DNA of 64,000 nt, taken from a bacterium (GTDB lineage: Bacteria; NPL-UPA2; JAUVJM01). The DNA lies in NCBI GenBank assembly GCA_030606215.1, contig JAUWGW010000007.1, positions 1 through 64,000 of the forward strand, given 5' to 3'. Positions 49,870 through 58,289 of the stretch are shown piece after piece (positions within the stretch are counted from its first letter, which is position 1; each line of letters begins with the position of its first letter). Below the pieces are notes generated by a model, which was not told the origin of the DNA, did not search any database, and saw nothing but the letters and a program-made list of their open reading frames with translations. The translations under genes were made by a program, and so were the position numbers.

Positions 49870-50277
49870 ATGGAAAAGGTATTTGTAGACACCAGTGGTT
49901 GGGTAGCCCTCTTTGTAGCAAATGATAAAGATCATAAAAAGGCAGCTCCCATTTTTGATGACCTTAAGCGGTTAAAGGTGCTCATTTATACCTCGGACTA
50001 TGTCATTGATGAAACCATTACAACCATTTTGGCAAGAGGAAACCACAAACAATCTGTCTTTGCAGGCAAAGTTCTCCTCACAAGTGAAATCATCAAGATA
50101 GTGCATATTTTCCCAGACTATTTTCAAAGTGCCTGGAAACTTTACCAAAAGTACAAGGATAAAAATTTTAGTTTCACAGATGTTACCTCCTTCACAGTAA
50201 TGAAGGATCTCAATATCAACAGGGCTTTTGCTTTCGATAGAGAATTTATACAGGCGGGAATCGAACTGATAGGATAA
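49870..50277 (+). CDS. VapC-type PIN-domain ribonuclease toxin
   Basis: A 135-residue PIN-domain protein. The acidic metal site is complete: Asp7 in 'VFVDTSGW', Glu48 in 'YVIDETITTI', Asp104 in 'FSFTDVTS' and Asp123 in 'AFDREF'. VapC enzymes cut tRNA or rRNA at single sites. It looks intact. A further short ORF on the same strand follows 5 bp later. Confidence 0.92.
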   Translation: MEKVFVDTSGWVALFVANDKDHKKAAPIFDDLKRLKVLIYTSDYVIDETITTILARGNHKQSVFAGKVLLTSEIIKIVHIFPDYFQSAWKLYQKYKDKNFSFTDVTSFTVMKDLNINRAFAFDREFIQAGIELIG

Positions 50278-50282
50278 TCTCT

Positions 50283-50627
50283 ATGAGCTTTTGGAACTAT
50301 TTTGTCGGAGAAGCATACTGTCTCTACGACGCTTGCAAGGATAAAAAGATAAAAGTCTGTACGGCTAATTCTCTGAAAGAATTTTTCAAAGATCTGAAAA
50401 AGACCAAACGCATTAAGTGGCAAATAATAAAGAATCCTTCCTACATAAACAGTAAACCTTTTTGCAAGAGCCCTGGCAGGATGACATGGAAGAAATTTTC
50501 GAAATGTATTGGGGAGGGGCACCAGAAACGCTGCCCATTTTTGGGATATGTATTAGCAGATAAAGAAGAATTTATTGCTGCAGTAAAGGCAATAGAAAAT
50601 AGCCCAAGAGAAAAAAAGACCCGATAA
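50283..50627 (+). CDS. Hypothetical small protein after VapC
   Basis: A 114-residue protein without a family I recognise. It is basic and has six Cys spread along it ('AYCLYDAC', 'KVCTANS', 'PFCKSP', 'SKCIGEG', 'KRCPFLG'). It starts 5 bp past the VapC stop. There are no membrane segments or obvious active-site motif. It may be a third element of the TA operon or a passenger gene of the island. The ribosome site is not clear. Confidence 0.55.
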   Translation: MSFWNYFVGEAYCLYDACKDKKIKVCTANSLKEFFKDLKKTKRIKWQIIKNPSYINSKPFCKSPGRMTWKKFSKCIGEGHQKRCPFLGYVLADKEEFIAAVKAIENSPREKKTR

Positions 50628-50914
50628 ACTCACATATTTAGCCTTATTCAGAATTTTGCTCCACCCCGATGATAAAAACCCGCCTCTTCGGAGGGTCACC
50701 GATGAGGCGACCCTTTCAAATTTGCCATACACAGCCATTTCTCGACCCTGTTAGACCAGAGTATGTAGGTAAACTCTCTCCTGAAAGTGCAGACCCCCTC
50801 TCAGAGCCCGAATTTTTATCACCATAAATTCCCCTTCTAACTCTATTTTTGCCAGTTTTGCATAGAGAAGTTGGAGCAAATGGTATTCTAATATGGAAAG
50901 GGAATTAGGAAGAC

Positions 50915-50976
50915 CAGTTTCTATAAGTTTTATTCATGATAACGATAATAATATGTCAAAATTGAGGGTTGGTCAA
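50915..50976. repeat. Direct repeat copy 2 flanking the accessory island
   Basis: 62 bp matching 48176-48238. On the minus strand it contains a promoter (TTGACC, 17 bp, TATTAT) and an ATG followed by the codons MNKTYRNW, then a stop three codons later: a severed copy of the UPF0280 gene start. Confidence 0.8.
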
Positions 50977-50994
50977 GCGGGTAATAAAAATTTC

Positions 50995-51023
50995 TTGCAA
51001 TTCAAGTAAAACCACTCTAAAAT
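50995..51023 (+). promoter_or_regulatory. Possible carAB promoter
   Basis: TTGCAA at 50995-51000, a 17-bp spacer and TAAAAT at 51018-51023. The leader would be about 165 bases and would contain the palindromic element. Weak evidence. Confidence 0.3.
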
Positions 51024-51080
51024 CAGAATTTAGAATTCGGTCTTCGGGTTTCGGTAAAGGTAGATACCCAGTAAACGCCG

Positions 51081-51152
51081 TGTCATTCTGACCCTGAGTG
51101 AAGGGGAAGAATCTACAAGAGATTCTTTGTCGCGTTGCTCCTCAGAATGACA
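51081..51152. repeat. Palindromic MITE/REP-like element
   Basis: TGTCATTCTGA (51081-51091) and TCAGAATGACA (51142-51152) are perfect 11-bp terminal inverted repeats. Inside, AAGAATCT-ACAAG-AGATTCTT (51107-51127) forms a second hairpin. It is related to single-ended copies at 24281, 26582 and 60726. Confidence 0.75.
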
Positions 51153-51196
51153 GATTGGGACGCATTTGCTGAATGTTTACGTGAGGGTTTATTCAG

Positions 51197-52315
51197 ATGA
51201 AAGCAGTATTGGTGTTAGAAGATGGCAGCACATTTCACGGTCTCTCAGCAGGAGTAGTCGGAGAGAAGGTAGGAGAGGTTATTTTAAATACTGCTGTTGT
51301 TGGGTATCAGGAGATTATGACAGATCCGGCAAATGCCGGTAAGATTTTGGTTTTGACATATCCCTTGATAGGTAATTATGGTGTAGCCAAAAAATTTTCC
51401 GAGTCCGGGAAATGCTGGTTATCTGCACTGGTTATAAAAGAAAACAGCAACATGTATTCCAATTGGCAAGCAGAGGATACTTTTAGCAATTTCTTGAAGA
51501 AAGAAGGTCTTGTTGCAATGAGTGAAGTTGATACAAGGACATTAACTGTTAAGATCAGGGATAGCGGTCAGATGCTTGGAATAGTTTCAAGTCAAGAGGT
51601 AAAGAAAAGTGCCCTGCTTAAGAAACTGAAAGACTATAAAAGAGAAATGAAAAGAGATTTTATAAAAGATATCTCTGTAAAAAGGATTAAACAAATTAAG
51701 GGGAATCCTTCAGGCCCAAGAATAGCCATACTAAATTTGGGAATCTTGAATAGTTTTCTTGAACAATTAAGGGAGCTTGGATGCAATCTTACATTGTTAC
51801 CCTATAACACTGATGCAGACAAAATTCTTGGATTGAATCCCGACGGTTTAATTATTTCTAATGGGCCGGAGGAAGATGAGGCAATTTCTAAAATTGTAGT
51901 GGTAGTTCAGAAACTCCTCGGGAAAATTCCCATTTTAGGTATTTCTACCGGATGTGAAATTATTTATCTTGCTTTGGGAGGAAAGCTTAAAAAGATGAAG
52001 ATAGGTCACCATGGCTTAAATTATCCGGTGCGCTCACCCGAATCATATAAAGGTGATATCACAGTTCAGAACCATTCATATGCTTTAGATGAGAATTCTT
52101 ACCCATACCTATCTCTTCCCCAAATCCCCCTACCCCCTTTACAAAAGGGGGAGAAAGGGATTAAAATTACCCTGCGGAATGTCAATGATAACTCTATTGA
52201 GGAGATAGAGAGTCTACCGTTAAAGTTTATCTCCGCCCAGTACTATCCGGTAAGTCCCGGGTCTGGAGAGGTGAATGAATTATTCATAAGGTTTTTGAAG
52301 TATGCCAAAGCGTAA
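51197..52315 (+). CDS. carA: Carbamoyl-phosphate synthase small subunit, glutaminase triad lost
   Basis: A 372-residue CarA by its N-terminal domain ('[15 protein letters not shown]', 'TYPLIGNYG', '[13 protein letters not shown]') and position before carB. In the class I amidotransferase domain the nucleophile motif, normally Gly-Ile-Cys-Leu-Gly-His, reads 'GISTGC' with Ser250 at the Cys position. The His-Pro-Glu motif reads 'QYYPV' (Tyr350, Val352). The 'NGPGDP' loop is 'NGPEED'. It should not release ammonia from glutamine. About 18 residues after '[12 protein letters not shown]' are read from a palindromic repeat. The frame is otherwise intact, so it is probably kept as a structural partner of CarB. 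GAGGG precedes the ATG. Confidence 0.88.
   Translation: MKAVLVLEDGSTFHGLSAGVVGEKVGEVILNTAVVGYQEIMTDPANAGKILVLTYPLIGNYGVAKKFSESGKCWLSALVIKENSNMYSNWQAEDTFSNFLKKEGLVAMSEVDTRTLTVKIRDSGQMLGIVSSQEVKKSALLKKLKDYKREMKRDFIKDISVKRIKQIKGNPSGPRIAILNLGILNSFLEQLRELGCNLTLLPYNTDADKILGLNPDGLIISNGPEEDEAISKIVVVVQKLLGKIPILGISTGCEIIYLALGGKLKKMKIGHHGLNYPVRSPESYKGDITVQNHSYALDENSYPYLSLPQIPLPPLQKGEKGIKITLRNVNDNSIEEIESLPLKFISAQYYPVSPGSGEVNELFIRFLKYAKA
52120..52163 (+). repeat. Palindromic repeat inside carA
   Basis: CCCCCTTT-ACA-AAAGGGGG (52133-52151) is the core, flanked by AATCCCCC on the left and AAGGGATT on the right. It is translated in frame as '[13 protein letters not shown]', a peptide often produced where this type of dispersed repeat has entered genes. 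Confidence 0.65.
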
Positions 52316-55300
52316 AGATATAAAGAAGATTTTAATGATAGGCTCTGGTCCTATTATTATAGGACAGGCTTGTGAATTTGATTATTCTGGTTCTCAAGCC
52401 TGTAAGGCTTTAAGAGAAGAAGGTTACTTTACAATCCTTATAAATAGTAATCCGGCTACCATTATGACAGACCCTGACATGGCAGATGTGACATATGTTG
52501 AGCCGCTTACAGTAGAAGTTATTACTGAGATAATAAAAAAGGAGAGACCTGATGCCATTCTACCTACATTGGGTGGTCAGACAGGGTTGAACCTTGCCTA
52601 TTTTTTGATGAGGGAAGGTATTCTAAAAAAGTATGGGGTAGAGTCTATAGGGGCCAGTGTTGAGGCTATCTCAAGAGCTGAAGATAGAGAACTATTCAAA
52701 AAGGCAATGCGAGAGATAAACATAGACACTCCAAAAAGCGGCATTGCTACAAATCTAAGTTCCGGTGTAAAGATTGGACTTGAAATAGGGTTCCCATTAA
52801 TTTTGAGGCCTGCGTACTGTTTGGGAGGAAGCGGTGGTTCTACTGCTTATAATAAGGAGGAATTGGAGGAGTTTTTGGTAAAGGGACTTGAGATAAGCCC
52901 GGTCCATCAGGTGTTGGTTGAACAATCTGTATTAGGGTGGAAAGAAATAGAGTACGAGGTAATGAGAGACTGTGTTGATAATGTTATTATGATTACTTCT
53001 ATGGAGAATGTTGATCCAATGGGGGTGCATACCGGTGATAGTATTGTAGTTGCGCCATCCCAGAGTGTAAGCATGAATGAGTACTCAAATTTTGTGAATC
53101 TATCCAGAAGGATTATAAGGAAGATCGGTGTAGCGGGAGGGGGTGCAAATATTCAATTTGGCCAGAATCCGGATAATGGACACATTGTGATTATAGAGGT
53201 TAATCCGAGACTTTCAAGGAGTTCAGCCTTGGCGTCCAAAGCTACGGGTTTCCCTATTGCAAGGGTTGCTACAAAGTTGGCTGTTGGCTTGACTCTCCCT
53301 GAAGTTCTAAATCAGATTACGGGAAAGACAACATCGTTCTTTGAGCCGACGGTTGATTACTGCGTATTTAAGATCTGTAGATTTACTTTTGAAAAATTTC
53401 CTCAGGCTCAAAGGGTTTTAAACACATCTATGAAGGCAGTTGGTGAGGCAATGTCTATTGGCAGGAATTTCAGGGAAGCGCTTCAGAAGGGAATAAGGTC
53501 TACTGAAACAGGTAGGTCTGGACTGGGTTCAGACGGAAAAGACAAAATTACGGATGAGGTGTTAGAATCAGCATCAGAGGATTTGATTGAGGAAATAAAG
53601 AAAAAAATAAGGATTCCCAGCGATGAGAGGTTATTTTATATCAGGTATGGTATTAAACTTGGATTAACAGTTGATGAGATTTATGAGCTCTCAAAAATTG
53701 ACAGGTGGTTTATAAATAATATGAGGCAGATTGTAGAATTGGAGGAAGAGATAAAAAAGTTCAGGATTAAGGATTCAGGATCCCGAATCCCACCGGAGTT
53801 GCTCAGGAGGGCGAAGATGAACGGTTTCTCAGATGCACAGCTTGCTTATCTGCTAAATTCAACGGAGAGAAAAGTTCGTTCCTTACGAAAAAAGCACAAT
53901 ATAGAGGCAGTTTATAAATTGGTAGATACATGTGGAGGGGAATTTAAAGCGAGCAAACCTTACTATTATTCTACATATGAGACCAGGAACGAGAGTGAGC
54001 CCTCTCAAAATAAGAAAGTTCTTATCCTCGGAGGTGGACCTAATAGAATAGGGCAGGGGATAGAATTTGATTATTGTTGTTGCCATGCTTCCTTTGCTTT
54101 GAAGGAAGAAGGAGTTGAAAGCATTATGGTAAATTGCAATCCGGAGACTGTCTCTACAGATTATGATACTTCAGACAAGTTGTATTTTGAACCTTTGACA
54201 GTTGAGGATGTATTAAATATTGTAGACATTGAAAAACCTTTCGGTGTAATAGTTCAATTCGGAGGTCAGACTCCTTTGAACATATCCGGGGAACTCGCGA
54301 AGGCGGGAGTGAAAATCTTGGGGACCAGCCCTGATTCTATAGACAGAGCAGAGAATAGAAAAAGATTTCAACGGACGCTCAAACAATTGCAACTCATTCA
54401 GCCTGATAATGGGATAGCAGGCTCGTTCGAAGGAGCAAGGAAGATTGCTGGAAGAATAGGATATCCGGTAGTGGTAAGACCTTCTTATGTCCTCGGTGGT
54501 AGAGCTATGGAGATAGTCTATGATGACGAGGACTTAAATGGTTTCATGGAGAAGGCTGTAGAGGCATCTCCTGAGCGTCCAATTCTTATTGACAAGTTTT
54601 TGGAGGATGCGATTGAGGTCGATGTGGACGCAATTGCAGATGGCAGGAAGTGCGTGATAGGCGGGATTATGGAGCACATTGAGGAGGCAGGAATACATTC
54701 TGGCGACAGTGCAATGGTCATTCCTCCATATACGCTGGGTAAAGATATAATAGAAGTTATAAGGGATAATACATACTTGCTTGCAAAGGAATTGAATGTA
54801 AAGGGATTTTTGAATATCCAGTATGCTGTCAAGAATAATGTAGTCTATGTCTTAGAAGTGAATCCAAGAGCAAGCAGAACAATCCCGTTTGTGAGTAAGG
54901 CAATAGGAGTTCCTCTGGCAAAGTTAGCAACCAAGATAATGCTCGGGAGGACACTCGAAGAATTGGGTTTTATGAAGGAAAAGGAAATAGAGCACGTGGC
55001 GGTGAAAGAATCCGTATTTCCTTTTATAAGGTTTCCTGGTGTAGACGCAGTTCTCGGACCGGAGATGAAATCGACGGGGGAGGTCATGGGAATTGATTCT
55101 ACATTCGGTGTAGCTTATGCGAAGAGCCAGATAGCTGCCGGGCAAAAGTTGCCGAAGAAAGGAAATGTATTTGTAAGCGTGAAAAACCAGGATAAGAGAA
55201 GTATAGTTTTCATTGCTAAGAAGCTTGTTGATCTTGGCTTCAGGATTATGGCGACTTCGGGTACGGCAGATGTCCTTAAGAAGAATGATATAGAAACAAA

Positions 55301-55571
55301 AGTCCTTCCTAAACTTCATGAAGGGAGACCCAATATCATTGATTTAATAAAAGATGGCAAGGTAGAACTTATGATAAACACTCCTGCGGGAAAAGCAACT
55401 AAGGAAGATGAAACAAAGATAAGGTCTCATGCGATTCTCTATGGTGTTCCTCTTATAACCACGATTGCTGGTGCTGAGGCTACTGTCAACGGAATTGAGA
55501 ATCTGGTTAACAGGAAAAAGATGGGTGTGAAATCGTTACAGAAATATCATGAGCCAGTGAAAAATTCTTGA
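52302..55571 (+). CDS. carB: Carbamoyl-phosphate synthase large subunit
   Basis: A 1089-residue synthetase that makes carbamoyl phosphate from bicarbonate, ammonia and two ATP. It has the duplicated ATP-grasp build: N-half '[17 protein letters not shown]' with '[10 protein letters not shown]', oligomerisation region, C-half '[17 protein letters not shown]' with '[11 protein letters not shown]', and a C-terminal MGS-like allosteric domain (about 940-1080, '[13 protein letters not shown]'). All seems intact, in contrast to its CarA partner. It overlaps carA by 14 bp. Carbamoyl phosphate feeds pyrimidine and arginine synthesis. Confidence 0.97.
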   Translation: MPKRKDIKKILMIGSGPIIIGQACEFDYSGSQACKALREEGYFTILINSNPATIMTDPDMADVTYVEPLTVEVITEIIKKERPDAILPTLGGQTGLNLAYFLMREGILKKYGVESIGASVEAISRAEDRELFKKAMREINIDTPKSGIATNLSSGVKIGLEIGFPLILRPAYCLGGSGGSTAYNKEELEEFLVKGLEISPVHQVLVEQSVLGWKEIEYEVMRDCVDNVIMITSMENVDPMGVHTGDSIVVAPSQSVSMNEYSNFVNLSRRIIRKIGVAGGGANIQFGQNPDNGHIVIIEVNPRLSRSSALASKATGFPIARVATKLAVGLTLPEVLNQITGKTTSFFEPTVDYCVFKICRFTFEKFPQAQRVLNTSMKAVGEAMSIGRNFREALQKGIRSTETGRSGLGSDGKDKITDEVLESASEDLIEEIKKKIRIPSDERLFYIRYGIKLGLTVDEIYELSKIDRWFINNMRQIVELEEEIKKFRIKDSGSRIPPELLRRAKMNGFSDAQLAYLLNSTERKVRSLRKKHNIEAVYKLVDTCGGEFKASKPYYYSTYETRNESEPSQNKKVLILGGGPNRIGQGIEFDYCCCHASFALKEEGVESIMVNCNPETVSTDYDTSDKLYFEPLTVEDVLNIVDIEKPFGVIVQFGGQTPLNISGELAKAGVKILGTSPDSIDRAENRKRFQRTLKQLQLIQPDNGIAGSFEGARKIAGRIGYPVVVRPSYVLGGRAMEIVYDDEDLNGFMEKAVEASPERPILIDKFLEDAIEVDVDAIADGRKCVIGGIMEHIEEAGIHSGDSAMVIPPYTLGKDIIEVIRDNTYLLAKELNVKGFLNIQYAVKNNVVYVLEVNPRASRTIPFVSKAIGVPLAKLATKIMLGRTLEELGFMKEKEIEHVAVKESVFPFIRFPGVDAVLGPEMKSTGEVMGIDSTFGVAYAKSQIAAGQKLPKKGNVFVSVKNQDKRSIVFIAKKLVDLGFRIMATSGTADVLKKNDIETKVLPKLHEGRPNIIDLIKDGKVELMINTPAGKATKEDETKIRSHAILYGVPLITTIAGAEATVNGIENLVNRKKMGVKSLQKYHEPVKNS

Positions 55572-55596
55572 CATAAAACTGACTGTGTGGTATTTT
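55568..55596 (+). promoter_or_regulatory. Promoter of the 54-residue basic protein gene
   Basis: TTGACA at 55568-55573, overlapping the carB stop codon, a 17-bp spacer and TATTTT at 55591-55596. AGGAGG follows at 55626, before the small gene. Confidence 0.55.
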
Positions 55597-55638
55597 TTAA
55601 GACGGGGAATGAAGGTTTTTGAAAAGGAGGTGAGATAG

Positions 55639-55803
55639 ATGGCGCAGAAGGTAGCAAGAGTTAGGATTAAAAAAGAGCCGGGCTACCTGTATTTTGTCGA
55701 CAAAGACGGGGATATTTCCAGGGCAAAGATGGCTCGGGGTGGACGGAAGAAGAAAAAGAAAGTTGTAAAGAAAGCGAAGAAGGCGAAAAAGAGAAGAAGA
55801 TAA
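55639..55803 (+). CDS. Small Lys/Arg-rich protein (54 residues)
   Basis: ATG 55639 has a strong AAGGAGG site 8-9 bases upstream and its own promoter overlapping the carB stop, and the frame ends before a strong terminator, so this is a true small gene. The N-terminal half has 'KEPGYLYFVDKDGDIS' and 'KMARGG', a short beta-hairpin-like unit I believe is shared by small proteins of other uncultured microbes. The C-terminal 20 residues are almost all Lys, Arg, Ala and Val, like a histone-tail or ribosomal-protein extension. It probably binds nucleic acid. Function unknown. Confidence 0.8.
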   Translation: MAQKVARVRIKKEPGYLYFVDKDGDISRAKMARGGRKKKKKVVKKAKKAKKRRR

Positions 55804-55810
55804 ATCATTT

Positions 55811-55854
55811 TTAGAGGCAGTTAGGAAAGGTGTCCAACTGCCTCTAATTTTTTT
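55811..55854 (+). terminator. Rho-independent terminator
   Basis: TTAGAGGCAGTT (55811-55822) and AACTGCCTCTAA (55836-55847) form a perfect 12-bp stem, followed by seven T. It ends the small basic gene and may also stop the convergent comEA-like transcript. Confidence 0.9.
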
Positions 55855-55868
55855 GCAATTTCAGTGGA

Positions 55869-56408
55869 TTATTTTACCACGACTAGATCCTTCAACCGCT
55901 TAAAGGTTTCTTCTCCTATACCGGGGACATTTTTCAATTCTTCCACAGATGTGAATGGACCATGTGTATTTCTATAATTGATGATATCGCTGGAGCGAAC
56001 TTCCCCGATATGGGGGAGTGTCCTCAACTCTTCCCCGGTTGCTTTATTTATATTTATCTTTCTCTGATAGCTTCTGGATGCAGAACTGCCTTTAACCGAA
56101 ACAACAATCTTCTGACCATCTTTGAGAAAGGCAGCTCTGTTAATAGCGTCTAAATCTGCATCTGGTCTCAGCATGGCTCTCACCAGGACATCTTCAACGC
56201 GCGCTCCCTTCTCCAGTTTATAGACGCCAGGTTTCCAGACCGCACCACTTACATCAACACAGATAATCTCACTTTCCTCCAGAGATTCACCTATAACCTG
56301 TGGTGTTACAGGAGGTGTTGTGAAGCTGCGGTGATATAAGACCACAAGACCACAGATTGATGCACCTATCAGAAAGAGAACAATCCCTCTTTCCTGCTTT
56401 GTCAGCAT
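55869..56408 (-). CDS. ComEA-like helix-hairpin-helix protein
   Basis: A 179-residue envelope protein. A membrane helix at about 9-28 is followed by an SLBB domain ('CVDVSGAVWKPGVYKLEKG', about 48-105) and, after a linker, two helix-hairpin-helix units ('ININKATGEELRTLPHIG' and 'EELKNVPGIGEETFKRL'). This is the ComEA receptor layout that binds double-stranded DNA outside the membrane during transformation. No comEC or pilus gene is in the window. It follows the tiny zinc-finger-like gene with 16 bp between them. Confidence 0.9.
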   Translation of the reverse strand: MLTKQERGIVLFLIGASICGLVVLYHRSFTTPPVTPQVIGESLEESEIICVDVSGAVWKPGVYKLEKGARVEDVLVRAMLRPDADLDAINRAAFLKDGQKIVVSVKGSSASRSYQRKININKATGEELRTLPHIGEVRSSDIINYRNTHGPFTSVEELKNVPGIGEETFKRLKDLVVVK

Positions 56409-56424
56409 ATCATCAATTTATGTT

Positions 56425-56523
56425 TTATCTTTTCTTCTTGTGAGCAGCACAAAATTTGGATTTGCCAGATGCTTTATTCTTACATCTCTTTCCTGCTGCA
56501 GTTTTTGCGGCACATCTTGCCAT
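56425..56523 (-). CDS. Tiny Cys/His basic protein (32 residues)
   Basis: ATG 56523 has a very strong GGGAGGTGA site 5 bases upstream and a promoter-like TTGCAT/TACACT pair before it. The product starts 'MARCAAKTAAGKRCKNKA' and ends 'KFCAAHKKKR', matching the pattern C-X-A-X-T-X-X-G-X-X-C...C-X-X-H of small zinc-knuckle proteins (DUF5763-like). It is likely a zinc-binding, nucleic-acid-associated peptide. It is too short for routine gene callers. The role is unknown. Confidence 0.75.
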   Translation of the reverse strand: MARCAAKTAAGKRCKNKASGKSKFCAAHKKKR

Positions 56524-56547
56524 TCAACTCACCTCCCTTTTTTTAAA

Positions 56548-56576
56548 AGTGTAACACACCACTCCATCAGATGCAA
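56548..56576 (-). promoter_or_regulatory. Promoter of the 32-residue gene and comEA-like gene
   Basis: On the minus strand TTGCAT (56576-56571), 17 bp and TACACT (56553-56548). It lies in the gap after the flavoprotein stop. Confidence 0.45.
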
Positions 56577-56592
56577 ACAAAATTATCTCATG

Positions 56593-58167
56593 TCAAACAT
56601 CATTTCCTTTTTCTTCAAGGTATTCTTCTTCGATGTTGACAGCCCAAATATTGTCCTTAGTTTTAATATCATTGATGGTATTCTCTACAGCTACCATTGC
56701 GGAGAGCATAGAGTGGTCCTGATTGTTGTATCTATGCATGCCATTCCTGCCGATCAGGAACAGGTTTTCAAATTTATTCAAGTAATTTTGCAAAACATCA
56801 AAGTTGTCGTAACTTCCGGAATAGACCGGATAAGTTTTTGGAGTTCTGATTACTACGCTATCCAGCGCATCTTTTTTTTCAATCATATCTATCTTTTCCA
56901 GTTCATCTATCGCAAATTTTGTAAACTCTTCATCCGGCATGCTCCATAATTCATCACCTTCATTGCAGATATATTCAAGCCCTATCCATACCTTGCTATT
57001 GTCTTTAACCAGGTATGGTGACCAGTTACTGTAAATTTGGATCCTGGCAAGCTTAACATCACTTTCTTGTACATAGATCCAGTTATCTGGAATCATACCT
57101 CCTATTGTCTTTGTTTTGGATTTGTTTTTTATCTTTAGCTTGTTGAGTAGAAGTCCTACTGTAATGAAGTCTCTGTACGTTAAACCATTGGCAACTTCCT
57201 TAACATTCTGCGGCACATCACCAAAGGAATTTATTAGATCTCTAATTGGCATCGTCGAAAATAAATAATCTACTGTCATGCTTTTTGTCTCGCCGCTTTT
57301 TCCATCCATAACCCTTACATCAATCACTTTATTATTTCTGTGCTCGACTCCTACCACCTTATGTCTTAGACATATTTCGCCATCCTTTTTCATTATTAAA
57401 TTTGCCACCTCTTCCCACAACTGCCCTGGTCCATATTTAGGATAAAGAAATTGTCTGATTAGAGATGTTTCGACTTTCTTCTGAGAGACATCTTCGGCCT
57501 TCACAAATAATCCTCTAATTGAATCTTGAATTGCCCTGCTTATGGATAAACCTTTAATGCGCTGCTTCCCCCATTTTGGGTCTATCCTGCTGCAGGGGAT
57601 TCCCCATACCTTCTCCGTGTAATTTTCGAAGAAAACCGAATACAATTTCTTACCGAAGCGATTTATAAAGAAATCCTCCAATGTTTTCTCTTCTCTGATA
57701 GGGAAAACCCTTGCCTTGACATAGCTCATTGCTATTTCCAGAACATTAACTATTCCAAGATTCAAAAGGGTATTCATATTTAATGAAATGGGATAATCAA
57801 AGAATTTTCTGGAAAAGAAAATCCTGGAAATTCTTCCGCGAAGTAACATTACGTTGTCTTCCTTTTCCGGGTCCGGCCCATTTTCGGCTAACGGTATCTT
57901 TCTATTAAGAATTAAATCATCTCTGGATGGTTTCCCTTGTAATGGAAATATATTTTGCCACCACATCATAACCCTGTCTGATTTGGAAAAAAATCTATGC
58001 CCACCGATATCAATTCTATTTCCCCTGTGATTTACTGTCTTAGATATGCCGCCGATACTATCTGTCATCTCATATATTATCGGCTTAATATCAGTTTTAG
58101 CCAGCAGCTCATAGGCTGCTGTCAATCCGGCCGGTCCAGCACCAATAATTACGGCTATCCTTTCCAT
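56593..58167 (-). CDS. FAD-dependent UDP-galactopyranose-mutase-like oxidoreductase
   Basis: A ~524-residue flavoprotein. The FAD site is '[17 protein letters not shown]', and '[14 protein letters not shown]' is a conserved second block of the UGM/protoporphyrinogen-oxidase-like group. '[22 protein letters not shown]' and the C-terminal '[20 protein letters not shown]' are also marks of this branch, which accompanies glycosyltransferases in polysaccharide loci. It may isomerise a UDP-sugar ring or saturate a polyprenyl lipid; neither is shown. The start is ATG 58167 with GGAG upstream; GTG 58179 is an alternative. Divergent from the DUF2079 gene. Confidence 0.85.
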   Translation of the reverse strand: MERIAVIIGAGPAGLTAAYELLAKTDIKPIIYEMTDSIGGISKTVNHRGNRIDIGGHRFFSKSDRVMMWWQNIFPLQGKPSRDDLILNRKIPLAENGPDPEKEDNVMLLRGRISRIFFSRKFFDYPISLNMNTLLNLGIVNVLEIAMSYVKARVFPIREEKTLEDFFINRFGKKLYSVFFENYTEKVWGIPCSRIDPKWGKQRIKGLSISRAIQDSIRGLFVKAEDVSQKKVETSLIRQFLYPKYGPGQLWEEVANLIMKKDGEICLRHKVVGVEHRNNKVIDVRVMDGKSGETKSMTVDYLFSTMPIRDLINSFGDVPQNVKEVANGLTYRDFITVGLLLNKLKIKNKSKTKTIGGMIPDNWIYVQESDVKLARIQIYSNWSPYLVKDNSKVWIGLEYICNEGDELWSMPDEEFTKFAIDELEKIDMIEKKDALDSVVIRTPKTYPVYSGSYDNFDVLQNYLNKFENLFLIGRNGMHRYNNQDHSMLSAMVAVENTINDIKTKDNIWAVNIEEEYLEEKGNDV

Positions 58168-58289
58168 GTTTTTCTCCACGGGGTTATATTACAGGCTGAA
58201 ACCTGCCAATGCAAGAATTTTACCAATTCTGATTGACATGCTCGGCGGAGGTAGGATATACTTCTCGTCATACTGTGGAGAGAGAGCCT

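Larger units (their letters stand above)
50628..51196. other. Non-coding gap with repeats before carA
   Basis: 569 bp without a supportable gene. It holds a UUCG-loop hairpin CCTC-TTCG-GAGG (50683-50694), the second direct repeat copy (50915-50976), a possible carAB promoter (50995-51023) and the palindromic element at 51081-51152. Frames in this stretch are short or antisense to these units. Confidence 0.7.

Noticed and set aside
48176-50976. Phage or IS element with an integrase
   Set aside because: No integrase or transposase frame exists between the direct repeats, and no tRNA attachment site is present.
50628-51196. tRNA or small RNA gene in the long gap
   Set aside because: No cloverleaf with a T-loop or CCA-type end could be drawn; the hairpins are explained by repeat elements.
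51197-52315. carA as a frameshifted pseudogene
   Set aside because: The frame is continuous over full length, overlaps carB properly and retains the N-terminal domain; the changes are point replacements and one in-frame insert.
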